Assembly: GCA_963826505.1 (NCBI GenBank)
Contig: CAWGXG010000008.1
Coordinates: forward strand, 1,612,001-1,676,000
DNA from: CAWGXG01 sp963826505
GTDB taxonomy: Bacteria > Chloroflexota > Anaerolineae > Aggregatilineales > Aggregatilineaceae
Direction of reading: 5' to 3'
Length of the DNA: 64,000 bases
This document shows, piece by piece, positions 35,217-43,671 of the stretch (its first letter is position 1; every line of letters begins with the position of its first letter). The notes under the pieces are model-generated. The model was not told where the DNA came from. It did no database searches and saw only the letters and a list, made by a program, of their open reading frames with translations. The position numbers and the translations under genes were made by a program.

Positions 35217-36068
35217 ATGTTTGAACGCCTGAGTCGAAGTTGGGAGCTGGTCAAAGCCAGTTACGCCGTGCTGCGCGCGGACAAGGAATTGCTGTTGTTT
35301 CCGCTGGCTTCGTTCGTCGCGACCGTCGCCGTGATGATTGTGTTCGCCGTACCTATGGCGCTGGCCGGTGTCTTCGGGAATATGTCGAATAATGGAAACC
35401 CCGGCCCGGCGGGGTACGTGATCGCGTTCCTGTTCTATGTCGTGATGTACTTCGTCGTGATCTTCGCGAATTCTGCGCTGGTAGGCGCGGCGATGATCCG
35501 TCTGCGGGGCGGCGATCCCACCCTGCGCGACGGCGTCAACATCGCGATGGAGCATGTCACGCAAATTCTCGGCTATGCCGTGATCGCGGCTACGGTCGGC
35601 ATGATCTTTCGCGCTCTGCGTGAGCGGGGCGGGCTGGCCGGGCAGATCGTCGCGTGGCTGGGCGATCTGGCCTGGAACCTGGCGACGTACCTGGTCGTGC
35701 CGGTGCTGGTCATCGAGAATGTCGGACCGGTGGAGGCGATTCAACGCAGCACTGCCCTGCTCAAACGCACATGGGGCGAGCAGATCATCGGCAATTTCAG
35801 CATTGGGCTGATCTTCGGACTGCTCACGCTGGCAGCCGTGATCGTGATCGGCGGGCCGGTGATGCTGTTGGCCGCCGCGACCGGATCGGTCATCTTGATC
35901 GCGCTGGGCATCGCCGTGATCGTGCTGATCATCGCCGGGATGAGTCTGGTCGGCTCAGCGCTGAACGGAATCTACGTGGCGGCGCTGTATCGTTACGCGG
36001 TCGAGGGACAGGTTAACGCCTCGTACTTTCCGCCAGAACTGATCGAAGGTGCCTTCCGCCGCAAATAA
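35217..36068 (+). CDS. DUF6159-type polytopic membrane protein
   Basis: The 283 residues contain about six membrane segments. The family start FxRLSRSWELVKASYAVLR, the early LRADKELLLFPL and the conserved VIENVGPVEAIQRSTALLKRTWGEQ are seen in DUF6159 proteins, whose function is not established. GGAGG lies ten bases before the ATG, and TATAAT at 35166-35171 may be its -10. It is divergent from the histidine phosphatase and converges on the HExxH membrane protein. Confidence 0.78.
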   Translation: MFERLSRSWELVKASYAVLRADKELLLFPLASFVATVAVMIVFAVPMALAGVFGNMSNNGNPGPAGYVIAFLFYVVMYFVVIFANSALVGAAMIRLRGGDPTLRDGVNIAMEHVTQILGYAVIAATVGMIFRALRERGGLAGQIVAWLGDLAWNLATYLVVPVLVIENVGPVEAIQRSTALLKRTWGEQIIGNFSIGLIFGLLTLAAVIVIGGPVMLLAAATGSVILIALGIAVIVLIIAGMSLVGSALNGIYVAALYRYAVEGQVNASYFPPELIEGAFRRK

Positions 36069-36084
36069 CATATGAGCGTGTAAC

Positions 36085-36112
36085 GGGGATGGTGGCTCAC
36101 GCTGTCATCCCC
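36085..36112 (+). terminator. Hairpin between convergent genes
   Basis: GGGGATG (36085-36091) pairs with CATCCCC (36106-36112) and is followed by TGTCTTCCTC. It lies between the DUF6159 stop and the end of the minus-strand HExxH gene and may serve both. Confidence 0.5.
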
Positions 36113-36128
36113 TGTCTTCCTCTCATGA

Positions 36129-36974
36129 CTACGCGAAGAAATCCGCTTCAGGCGGGAGATCGTCGAGGATGAGCGGTTCGGATCCGGTGTCCGCGCGCAG
36201 TGAAGCGCGCAGTGCGCCCCACAGCGTCCCGTCATAACGGCGCGCGTTCCCCAAGCGGGTACGCGGCAGCAGCCACGTCGTCAGCAGGCCGAGCAGCACG
36301 GCCGCAAATCCGACGACGAGTCCCAGCCCGGTCGCGATGGCGGCGAAGGTATGGTCGTACTTCAGCAGACCATATTGCCGCAGCAAGTTCCACCAGTCGT
36401 GATGATCCTTGCTCATGCCAAACAGCAGCGGCAGTTCGCGCGCGCGGGCATCCGCGATGTAAGGCGCGGCATTCATGAAGCTCAGACCGACCACTGTCCA
36501 CAGCAGCAGTGGCAGCGTCAACTGCCGCCGGACCAACAGCGTCCACGTACCAAGCAGCGCGTAAAACAGCAGCTGCCATATCGTCCCACCCGCGACGGTC
36601 AGGAACCAGCCGAATGGCGCGCATATGATGTGCCCCATCTCGTGCGGGCCAATCGTCACCAGCCAGACGCCATAGGCCACCGGTCCTTCGCGCGGGCTAA
36701 GCGCCATCGACACCAGCACCCACGCCGCGCCGATCCAGAGTCCGCTCTCGATCAAGCCCAGAACCGGAGCCGGGTGACGCGCGGCGGCCTGCATCAGACG
36801 CGCCGCCAACCCAGGGCCGCGCGTCACCGTCGCCGAGACAGGCGGCGGCACAAAGGAATCAATCGGCCGAATCACTGGTTGGGCGCGACCGTGCATCTCG
36901 CGCCACACGCCCACAACCATCAGCGCGACGGCACACCCCAACAAGGTCCCCAATACAACCGCTGTGATCGACAT
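36129..36974 (-). CDS. Polytopic membrane protein with HExxH motif (putative membrane zinc protease)
   Basis: The 281-residue protein has about six membrane segments. A HEMGH motif (111-115) lies within a hydrophobic stretch (WLVTIGPHEMGHIICAPFGW), as in intramembrane M50-type metalloproteases. A later polar patch, KDHHDWW (about 189-195), could supply a further ligand, but the usual NxxPxxxLDG motif of site-2 proteases is not evident. Protease activity is a hypothesis. The start at 36974 (MSITAVVL) has AAGGAG upstream; the long upstream extension is a shadow. It is divergent from the next gene. Confidence 0.68.
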   Translation of the reverse strand: MSITAVVLGTLLGCAVALMVVGVWREMHGRAQPVIRPIDSFVPPPVSATVTRGPGLAARLMQAAARHPAPVLGLIESGLWIGAAWVLVSMALSPREGPVAYGVWLVTIGPHEMGHIICAPFGWFLTVAGGTIWQLLFYALLGTWTLLVRRQLTLPLLLWTVVGLSFMNAAPYIADARARELPLLFGMSKDHHDWWNLLRQYGLLKYDHTFAAIATGLGLVVGFAAVLLGLLTTWLLPRTRLGNARRYDGTLWGALRASLRADTGSEPLILDDLPPEADFFA

Positions 36975-37042
36975 GAATGGCTCGCTCCTTCGCTGAGTCC
37001 ATTGTGCCCCAAGCCTGCGCACGCGGCAACCCGCGCCGCGTG

Positions 37043-37051
37043 TGTTACAAT
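37043..37051 (+). promoter_or_regulatory. Extended -10 promoter for the gene at 37092
   Basis: TGTTACAAT, an extended -10 with no good -35, about 40 bases before the ATG. Confidence 0.5.
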
Positions 37052-37091
37052 GGCGAATAATGCACGGTTCTGTGCGTTGAAAAAGGGCCAG

Positions 37092-37667
37092 ATGATGCGG
37101 TTGTTCGTGCTCGTTGCGGGAATTTTCATACTGTGCACGGCGCTGATCGCGGCGGCGCGCTCGTCGGGCAGCCTGATCCCGCCGCCGCCCACCTTTTTGG
37201 ATAGCGGAGCGTGCGCCCTGCCCTGCTGGGAAAGCTTGCTGCCCGGCGCGGCCAGCGCGGAGGCTTTCGCGCAGCGTCTCGCGCAAACACCTTTCACGGG
37301 ACACACAACACAGCGTGCGGATGGAGTTGCCGCCGCCTTCGAACTGGTGCCCTTCGGCGCGATCGCATTGGCGGATGTGCTGCGCATCTACGGCCCGCCA
37401 GAACGCGTCGGCTGCTTCGGCGTTACGCATTCGTCGTTGTTCCCTGGCCAGCGGTTCGTGATCACCGCGACCGTGTATTTCGCCGATGGGCTGGTCGCGG
37501 TGGAAGTCCAGCGCGGAGACGAAAATGCAGCACTCTCGCCCAGCATGCGGGTACGCTCCGTGCAGTTCGTCGCACCTGGGGAACCACTCTATCCGATCGG
37601 TATGTCCACCGCGTGGCGCGGCTTCACGAGCGCTGGCGCGGGACGTTACTTGATGTGCCACCCGTGA
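37092..37667 (+). CDS. Small exported or membrane-anchored protein, unknown
   Basis: The 191-residue protein starts with a hydrophobic signal or anchor segment (MMRLFVLVAGIFILCTALIA), then a Pro-rich spacer and a globular region with five Cys (CALPCWE early, then CFG and CHP), which suits an extracytoplasmic, disulfide-bonded protein. LPCWESLLPG resembles a motif common in small exported Chloroflexota proteins, but I cannot name a family. The double ATG at 37092/37095 has AAGGG upstream. It lies 16 bases before the PAP2 gene and is probably co-transcribed with it. Confidence 0.62.
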   Translation: MMRLFVLVAGIFILCTALIAAARSSGSLIPPPPTFLDSGACALPCWESLLPGAASAEAFAQRLAQTPFTGHTTQRADGVAAAFELVPFGAIALADVLRIYGPPERVGCFGVTHSSLFPGQRFVITATVYFADGLVAVEVQRGDENAALSPSMRVRSVQFVAPGEPLYPIGMSTAWRGFTSAGAGRYLMCHP

Positions 37668-37683
37668 AAGGCTGCTCCTGGTT

Positions 37684-38388
37684 ATGCACGTCCCCACGCC
37701 CACCATCCTAACTCACCGCTCCACCTTCTATACGCGAGCGCTGATCACAAGCTGCGCTGGTCTGCTGCTGTTCGTGCTGATCAGCGGGGCGGTCATCAAT
37801 ACCTCGCCCGTCTTGAATTTCGACACGCGCTGGGCAACGCGTATACACGATAGCGTCGGGCCGACCACGGTCGATGCTTTCCAAACCATAACCGATCTGG
37901 GCTCGCCAGTACTGTACATACTGGGATTCGGAATGGCGGCGATCTTCATCGTGCGCAGCCAGTGGCCGTTGCTCATTGGATGGGGCGTGGCGACCGGCGT
38001 GGGCAAATTGCTCAACATAGCTCTCAAGCTGCTGTATGCCCGCCCGCGCCCCTCGTTTCCCGACGTGACACTGCCCAAGGAATACGGCTATCCCAGCGGG
38101 CACGCCATGCAGGCGATTCTGACCTATGGCATGCTCGCCTATGTCGTATGGATCAGCGTGCGGAGCCCGCGCGCGCGTGTCGGAACCGTGTGGGCAGCAG
38201 CGGCGCTCACGGCCCTGGTCGGAATTAGCCGCCTGATACTGAGCGTGCATTTCGTCAGCGACGTGATCGGCGGGTGGATCGCGGGCGGACTGTGGCTGAT
38301 CACGGCTATCAGCGTTACGGAGGTGCTCCGCGCGCGGGAAGCGCTATACTTAAGCAACGTTCGGGCAGGCTCAGACGTACCAGAGTGA
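37684..38388 (+). CDS. PAP2-family membrane phosphatase
   Basis: Polytopic lipid or pyrophosphate phosphatase of 234 residues with the three PAP2 signatures in order: KLLYARPRPSF (about 118-128), YPSGHAM (about 137-143) and SRLILSVHFVSDVIGGW (about 182-198, with the catalytic His). Undecaprenyl-pyrophosphate or phosphatidate are the usual substrates; neither can be chosen from sequence. About six membrane segments are visible. The gene is 35 bases upstream of pfkA. The frame from the ATG at 37684 starts with a short polar stretch before TM1. Confidence 0.88.
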   Translation: MHVPTPTILTHRSTFYTRALITSCAGLLLFVLISGAVINTSPVLNFDTRWATRIHDSVGPTTVDAFQTITDLGSPVLYILGFGMAAIFIVRSQWPLLIGWGVATGVGKLLNIALKLLYARPRPSFPDVTLPKEYGYPSGHAMQAILTYGMLAYVVWISVRSPRARVGTVWAAAALTALVGISRLILSVHFVSDVIGGWIAGGLWLITAISVTEVLRAREALYLSNVRAGSDVPE

Positions 38389-38423
38389 GAATGGATCGAG
38401 CCAGTCAACAGGAGGGGTCACCA

Positions 38424-39395
38424 ATGAAACGTATCGCGGTACTGACCAGCGGCGGCGACGCGCCCGGCATGAACGCGGCCATCCGGGCCGTAGTGCGGAC
38501 CGGCCTCGACCGGGGCTGGGAGGTATTCGGCGTGGAACATGGCTATCGCGGGCTGGTGGCGGGCGACTTCCGCCCCATGGGGCCGCGCAGTGTGGGCGGC
38601 ATCATCCAGATGGGCGGGACGATTCTCGGCAGCGCGCGCAGCCCGGAATTCAAGACCGAAGAGGGCCGTCGCAAAGCGATCCGCGAGATGAACAAGCAGG
38701 AAATCGAAGCGCTGGTCGTGATCGGCGGCAACGGGTCACAGACCGGCGCGCACGAGTTGTTCACGATGGGTTTTCCGACCGTGGGCATCGCCTCGACCAT
38801 CGACAACGATCTGTTCGGCTCCGAGATTACGTTGGGCGTCGATACCGCGCTCAATATCGCCCTGGAAGCCATCGACCGGCTCAAAGTCACGGCGTCTTCG
38901 CACGAGCGCGCTTTCTTGGTGGAAGTCATGGGCCGCAACTGCGGCTATCTGGCGCTGATGTCGGGTATTGCAGGCGGCGCAGAAGCGATTTGTCTGCCGG
39001 AATTCGACACGTCGCCCGAACTGGTCGGCGACGCGATCGGGCTGGCTTACGAGCGCGGCAAACCGCACGCGATCATCGTCGTGGCCGAGGGTGCTAAATA
39101 CAACGCCGTAGCGCTAGCGCAGTATTTCGCGGAGCACAACGAGGAACTTGGTTTCCAACTGCGCGTGACGCAGCTCGGGCACGTCCAGCGCGGCGGCGCG
39201 CCGGGCGCGTTCGACCGACTGCTGGGCACGCGCCTGGGCGGTCACGCCACGGAACAGATCGCGGCGGGCAACTTCGGTGTGCTGTGCGGATTGCTGAAGG
39301 GCGAAATCATGACGACGCCCTACAGCGAAGTCACCGGCAAGCAGAAGGTGTTGGATCCCAAACTCTTCGAGCTGGCGAACGTCCTGGCAAAGTAA
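38424..39395 (+). CDS. pfkA: 6-phosphofructokinase with Asn103
   Basis: Phosphorylates fructose 6-phosphate, the committed glycolytic step. The 323 residues match the bacterial PfkA length, with GGDAPGMNAAIRAVVR (10-25), TIDNDL (catalytic Asp) and VMGRNCGYLAL. The nucleotide/Mg motif reads GGNGS with Asn103 (AAC at 38730-38732) where Escherichia coli PfkA has GGDGS with Asp103; Gly104 is kept, which normally marks ATP rather than pyrophosphate use. The start at 38424 has AGGAGGGG upstream; a longer in-frame extension overlaps the PAP2 gene and is not native. It probably works downstream of glycogen breakdown. Confidence 0.93.
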   Translation: MKRIAVLTSGGDAPGMNAAIRAVVRTGLDRGWEVFGVEHGYRGLVAGDFRPMGPRSVGGIIQMGGTILGSARSPEFKTEEGRRKAIREMNKQEIEALVVIGGNGSQTGAHELFTMGFPTVGIASTIDNDLFGSEITLGVDTALNIALEAIDRLKVTASSHERAFLVEVMGRNCGYLALMSGIAGGAEAICLPEFDTSPELVGDAIGLAYERGKPHAIIVVAEGAKYNAVALAQYFAEHNEELGFQLRVTQLGHVQRGGAPGAFDRLLGTRLGGHATEQIAAGNFGVLCGLLKGEIMTTPYSEVTGKQKVLDPKLFELANVLAK

Positions 39396-39490
39396 CCTAC
39401 CGACGGTTGATGCGCCAGTCACGGCACAGTCACGGCCGACTGCGACACTAGACAGTGAATTCCGTTCGCGAACGTCAGGAGATAGTGGCT

Positions 39491-40561
39491 ATGAACCGAG
39501 TCCGATACGCGCTGCTTGGGCTGGCGCTTCTTTTACTGATCCCGTTGGGACTCCCGGCAGGGGCCCAAGAACCCGACCCGACCTTGTACGATTACCGCGC
39601 AGAAGCGCTCCACGTGGACACATCAACGCCGCTGATTGTGCGCATCGGCCCGCGGCGGGCTGGGGTCTTCGTCGATGAGGCGTCGCTCACGGGCGTGCTG
39701 CGCTGCGTGACTCAGGATGACGGCTGTCTCGCCAGCGGGCGCGACGGCACCACATTTTCGGTCACGCTGGGTATAGATACGACGCGCGTCGCTACACCGA
39801 ATGTGCTGTACGACATGACCTTCGTCGGGCGCGCCAAGGGCATGGGCGTGCTGGAAGTCGAAGGCACGCCTCCCGTCGGGTTCAACAACTTGATCGTGGG
39901 AACATTCACCTGTGAGACAACAGATTGCACCACGCTCAGCGTGGAGATGTTGTCATGCGGGCATCTGCGTCCGCTGACAACCGGCCGCATGGCCAGCTTT
40001 TTGATCACGGGGGAAATCACAGCGACCGGCGGCGCGGACTGGTTGCAGACGCCCGGCGAATACAACACCGAATGGCAGTCCGCGTCTGGCGTCGCCTATT
40101 TCACACGCGATGAAGGGTCGAATCCCGTGTGCAGCCGGATGCGCGAGATGGCGCAGGAACAAGACGGGAGCACGATCGATTTTGAAGACAGCGGCAGCGC
40201 GGACGCTATCGCCGCTGGGATCGTCGGTGAGCCGCAAGCCAACACCACCGGCGAAACTCAGATTGACAGCAGCGCCGTGATCAACGAAATCGAAGTGCAG
40301 CGCGACGGCGAACAGGGCGAGGTCCATATAACCGGCTATTGGGTCCAACGCTGCCCGGTCGAGACGCAGATGCCGCACAGTTACAGTGACCAGGACAACG
40401 TGTATCAGGTGCAGGTTCAGCGTGAGATCGCGCCGGACACCCTCTGCCTACCGGGCGTGCAGCCCTTCGACCAGGCGGTCGACGTTGACCTCACGCCTTT
40501 GGAGAGCAAAGCCCCGGTTCCGCTGTCGGTGAACGGCATCATCGCCGTGCTGATCGGGTGA
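39491..40561 (+). CDS. Secreted protein of unknown function
   Basis: The 356-residue protein has a classic signal peptide (MNRVRYALLGLALLLLIPLG, cleavage near AGAQEP). The mature part is beta-rich with several Cys (LRCVTQDDGC, TCETTDC, MLSCGHL), suggesting disulfides. No family is recognised. The start at 39491 is preferred over an ATG 12 codons upstream because CAGGAG lies before it and it leads straight into the signal. It is 95 bases after pfkA, with a hairpin just downstream. Confidence 0.65.
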   Translation: MNRVRYALLGLALLLLIPLGLPAGAQEPDPTLYDYRAEALHVDTSTPLIVRIGPRRAGVFVDEASLTGVLRCVTQDDGCLASGRDGTTFSVTLGIDTTRVATPNVLYDMTFVGRAKGMGVLEVEGTPPVGFNNLIVGTFTCETTDCTTLSVEMLSCGHLRPLTTGRMASFLITGEITATGGADWLQTPGEYNTEWQSASGVAYFTRDEGSNPVCSRMREMAQEQDGSTIDFEDSGSADAIAAGIVGEPQANTTGETQIDSSAVINEIEVQRDGEQGEVHITGYWVQRCPVETQMPHSYSDQDNVYQVQVQREIAPDTLCLPGVQPFDQAVDVDLTPLESKAPVPLSVNGIIAVLIG

Positions 40562-40574
40562 GATGAAAAGAACG

Positions 40575-40604
40575 CGCCGGGTCCACCCAAAAGCGGACCC
40601 GGCG
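40575..40604. terminator. Bidirectional hairpin between convergent genes
   Basis: A perfect 10-bp stem (CGCCGGGTCC with its complement) around a ten-base loop. On the minus strand CGTTCTTTTC follows; on the plus strand only TT. It sits between convergent stops at 40561 and 40638. Confidence 0.65.
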
Positions 40605-40637
40605 TTATGATCATGATGTGGAAATGCACACTCGCGG

Positions 40638-42218
40638 TTATTGCGGCCCGATCAGCGTGTCACGCGTGACCCAGCCCTGCATGCCCATGCAGTCCACCTG
40701 GAAGTATGCTACACCGTCCAACTGGCCCATCTTCAGGATTTTCACCGGCATATTGGCGAAACACTGTCCGCTGGACAACGAACGCGGCACGGGATCCTCT
40801 TGGAGCGGAACCAACGGCGGCGTGCCCGGCAAGGTAACCGTGTCTCCCACCGCTAGCATGGAATCCTCGTAGGGTTCCAGCGCCAGGGACGGATCGAGAT
40901 CGGCGGGCGTCAGCGGGCGAAAGCCCAGGTAGGTACGCCACTCGTTTTCGATGTCGAAGAACGGCTTGCCGGTCAGTTCTTCGATCGCGTCAAAGACCGA
41001 TGTGCCATAATGCATTTTCTCGGCGATCTGGCGATGCAGATCCAACCCGCCGTAATTCGCCAGCAGGAAGTTGATAAACGACGGCCCCACGTAGTACGAC
41101 AGCGCATAACAGCCATCCGCCTGGTTGAGGTCTGAGCCGATCGGCGTGCGCAGGCTGGGGATATCTTGCAGCGCGGCGAGGTTGCGCAGGCGCTCGTCAT
41201 AGTTGCGCGACGTGCTGGAGAACCATTCCGCCTGCCCCTCGAACCACCATTCGAAGCCCAGCGCCCCACCCAGAATATCATACTGGTAGAGATGCGTGGT
41301 CTCGTGCCCGGTCACCTGGTAGATGGTGTTGATGCGGCGTTCCATCGTCCACTGATCGGGCGGCGTGGCGTAGATACAATTTTCCTGGCCCGGCGGTATC
41401 TCGTTGCTGCGCAGCACCTGCACGCTCATGCCCAGGTCGCTGCTGGTGAAACCGGCCACGCGGTTATTGGACACGTTCGAGCCATACATACCTGACAGTG
41501 CAGCGCGATCCGGGAAGATCACGGCGATCGGCTTATAACTGATGGCTGCCCCAAACCCCTGCACGCGCCGGTCCTGAATCGATGCCATGTAATTCGCCAT
41601 CTTCTGGCCGATCGCGTCCGGATCATCCTCGCCAAAGCCGCGCCAGTACACGATCACGTAATCGTCTTCAGTGCGGAACCATTGGTTCTGCGAGTCGAAA
41701 TAGTCCATGCTGTTGGCTTCAGTATCGATCGACGCGCCTGTCACATCACGCACGCGCCAATAGAAATCAAAGGCCGTCCAGGGTGGTCGACCGCCCGTAT
41801 CCCAGGGCCGCGCGACCCACTGCCCACGGTCGGGGTCCCATGTCGCGGAGAAGCGCGTGCCAGTTTCGTGAGGGAACCAGACGAACAGGATCACATCCTG
41901 GATCGCCCCGTTCGCCGACTCCGGGGCCAGCGTGAAGGTCATGCCGAGCGGATACTCGGAAGAGACGGTCGTCTCGCCCAGCGTGAAGCCATCTTGATCG
42001 GGATAAGAAAAACTGAGGGTTTGCGGCGCGCCGCCGACCACTGACACCGTGTACGGCGCGTCTTCGATGTCGGGCAGCGTAGGAGTTGGCAGCAACGATC
42101 CGCCTTGTGCACCGGGTCCGGCCAACGCCAATCCGGTCACCGCCAAGGCGATCGCGATTGTCACCGCCATGGTGAGCGCGATCCCCACCCCGCCTAACCG
42201 TCTTTTTTCAATTTTCAT
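40638..42218 (-). CDS. Secreted gluzincin-type peptidase (MA-like domain), long paralogue
   Basis: The 526 residues open with a signal sequence (GVGIALTMAVTIAIALAVTG). A beta domain follows (about 50-190) and then the zinc-peptidase core: GHETTHLYQYD supplies HExxH, and WWFEGQAEWFSS supplies the third-ligand Glu. The C-terminal ~60 residues (LAVGDTVTLPGTPPLVPLQE to the end GWVTRDTLIG) look like an SH3-type module. It shares the order of domains and motifs with the peptidase at 10050-11426, so the pair are paralogues 30 kb apart. It should act at the cell surface; substrate unknown. Confidence 0.8.
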   Translation of the reverse strand: MKIEKRRLGGVGIALTMAVTIAIALAVTGLALAGPGAQGGSLLPTPTLPDIEDAPYTVSVVGGAPQTLSFSYPDQDGFTLGETTVSSEYPLGMTFTLAPESANGAIQDVILFVWFPHETGTRFSATWDPDRGQWVARPWDTGGRPPWTAFDFYWRVRDVTGASIDTEANSMDYFDSQNQWFRTEDDYVIVYWRGFGEDDPDAIGQKMANYMASIQDRRVQGFGAAISYKPIAVIFPDRAALSGMYGSNVSNNRVAGFTSSDLGMSVQVLRSNEIPPGQENCIYATPPDQWTMERRINTIYQVTGHETTHLYQYDILGGALGFEWWFEGQAEWFSSTSRNYDERLRNLAALQDIPSLRTPIGSDLNQADGCYALSYYVGPSFINFLLANYGGLDLHRQIAEKMHYGTSVFDAIEELTGKPFFDIENEWRTYLGFRPLTPADLDPSLALEPYEDSMLAVGDTVTLPGTPPLVPLQEDPVPRSLSSGQCFANMPVKILKMGQLDGVAYFQVDCMGMQGWVTRDTLIGPQ

Positions 42219-42270
42219 GAGAACTCCTGACCGTGTCGTGGCTTAATGAGCGCAATTTAGTCAAAACAGC

Positions 42271-42306
42271 GCGTCTCACGATCGCATGCAGCCAATCATG
42301 AGACGC
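42271..42306 (-). terminator. Terminator after the oxidoreductase gene
   Basis: GCGTCTCA (42271-42278) pairs with TGAGACGC (42299-42306); on the minus strand GCTGTTTTGAC follows. It lies 13 bases past the stop at 42319. Confidence 0.6.
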
Positions 42307-42318
42307 ACCCATGCCCTG

Positions 42319-43412
42319 CTACCAGGGCGCAATCTCGATACGGTGACCTTCGTGGCTGGACTCGTAAGCCGCGTCCAGCACACGCTGGATCGCCAAACCA
42401 TCGTCAAAGGTCGGCGGCAGCACGATGCCCCGGCCGCGAATCTGGTCCACCATCAGGCCCACCAGTTTGACGAATGGACCCAAGCAGGACGCTTTCGTCC
42501 GGGATCCACAGCGGCGGCTCATATTCCGGCGTGATCTCGATCAGGTGCAGCGGCTCGCCGCGCTGGCGTCCCCACAACTGCAGATCGTCCTGGACCACCA
42601 ATGCGCCATCAGTGCCGTGTACAGCCAAACGCTGCACTTCACCGCCCGCCGTCGCGCACAGGTTGATCACGCCGCGCAGCCCGCCGTCCATCTCCAACAC
42701 AAGCGTGGCCGCATGGTCGCTGGTGACTTCGCGTGCCCCGCTGCCATCCGCCAACGGGCGCGTCTGGTAAGCCGGGGCCGTCTGCAATGACGCCGTCACG
42801 GCGAGCACTTCGCGCCCGCTCAACCACCGGAACGCGTCGATGAAATGCGAGCCGATCGCGCCCAGTACCCCGCCGCCCTGGTCCGCGTCCATCCACCAAT
42901 TCCAGGGCCGCATGGGATCCCAGCGGCTAGGAGACATCAACGTTGCTTCGAGCAGCACTGGCTCGCCGACGAATCCCTGGTCGAACAGCACGCGCTGGTA
43001 ATAACGCGCCGGGAGGTAACGAAACTCATGGTCGACCGCCCCAACACACCCGAGGCGGTCGGCTTCGGAGCGCATCTCCTCCGCTTCGGAGGCGTTCATC
43101 GCGAACGGTTTTTCGCACAACACATGCGCGCCCGCTTGCAGCGCCGCGAGCGTCATCGCGTTGTGCATCGCTGGCGGTGTAGTGATCGAGACGATATCCG
43201 GCTCTACATCGACCAGCATCTGCTCGTAATCGGTATATACGGCCTTAACGCCAAACTGCGCGCCGACATCTTTGGTCTTCTGTTCGTGCGCGCCACACAG
43301 CGCCACGACACTAGTTTCCCCATGAACTCATGAAGCCGGGGAGCTGTACCCTGCTCCCAAAACCGGTTCCAATCACCGCCACGCGGAGAGGTGGTTCACG
43401 CGAGGGTTCCAT
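42319..43412 (-). pseudogene. Gfo/Idh/MocA oxidoreductase with two single-base frameshifts
   Basis: An NAD(P)-dependent sugar-type dehydrogenase. The frame from the ATG at 43412 (AAGGA upstream) encodes the Rossmann start VAVIGTGFGSRVQLPGF and stops after 34 codons. The middle (VVALCGAHEQ to IPDESVLLG, including CEKPFAMNASEAEEM and GAIGSHFIDAFRWL) is one frame on, and the C-terminus (GPFVKLVGLMVDQIRGRG) a further frame on, ending at 42319. Each shift is explained by one extra base: AA at 43325-43326 and CCC at 42479-42481. Removing both gives 363 residues, the usual family length. This is either a young pseudogene or a sequencing artefact. Confidence 0.82.
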
Positions 43413-43671
43413 GATCAGTCCTTTTTCGGTATGCCCGATAGGCCGCCCATCACACACGTGCTGGATTAGTGCAGTTACCCTTAATCATAGCCATAGACGG
43501 TCAAACAGACCAGCCGCCAGACCAGACGAGGGTAGTTCAATCGGGAAGAAACGAACGGAGTCACAGGGCACGCTTATCGCGCCTTTTTGGGGAGCATTTC
43601 ACGCATGACCGTGATGCCTCCCTCCAGCACAAGTCCGGAGAGAGGCGGCACAGATTTTGGCAGAAACTGCT

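Noticed and set aside
36351..37091. N-terminal extension of the frame that ends at 37667
   Set aside because: This part lies antisense to the HExxH membrane gene and has no membrane or signal character; the real start with AAGGG and signal segment is 37092.
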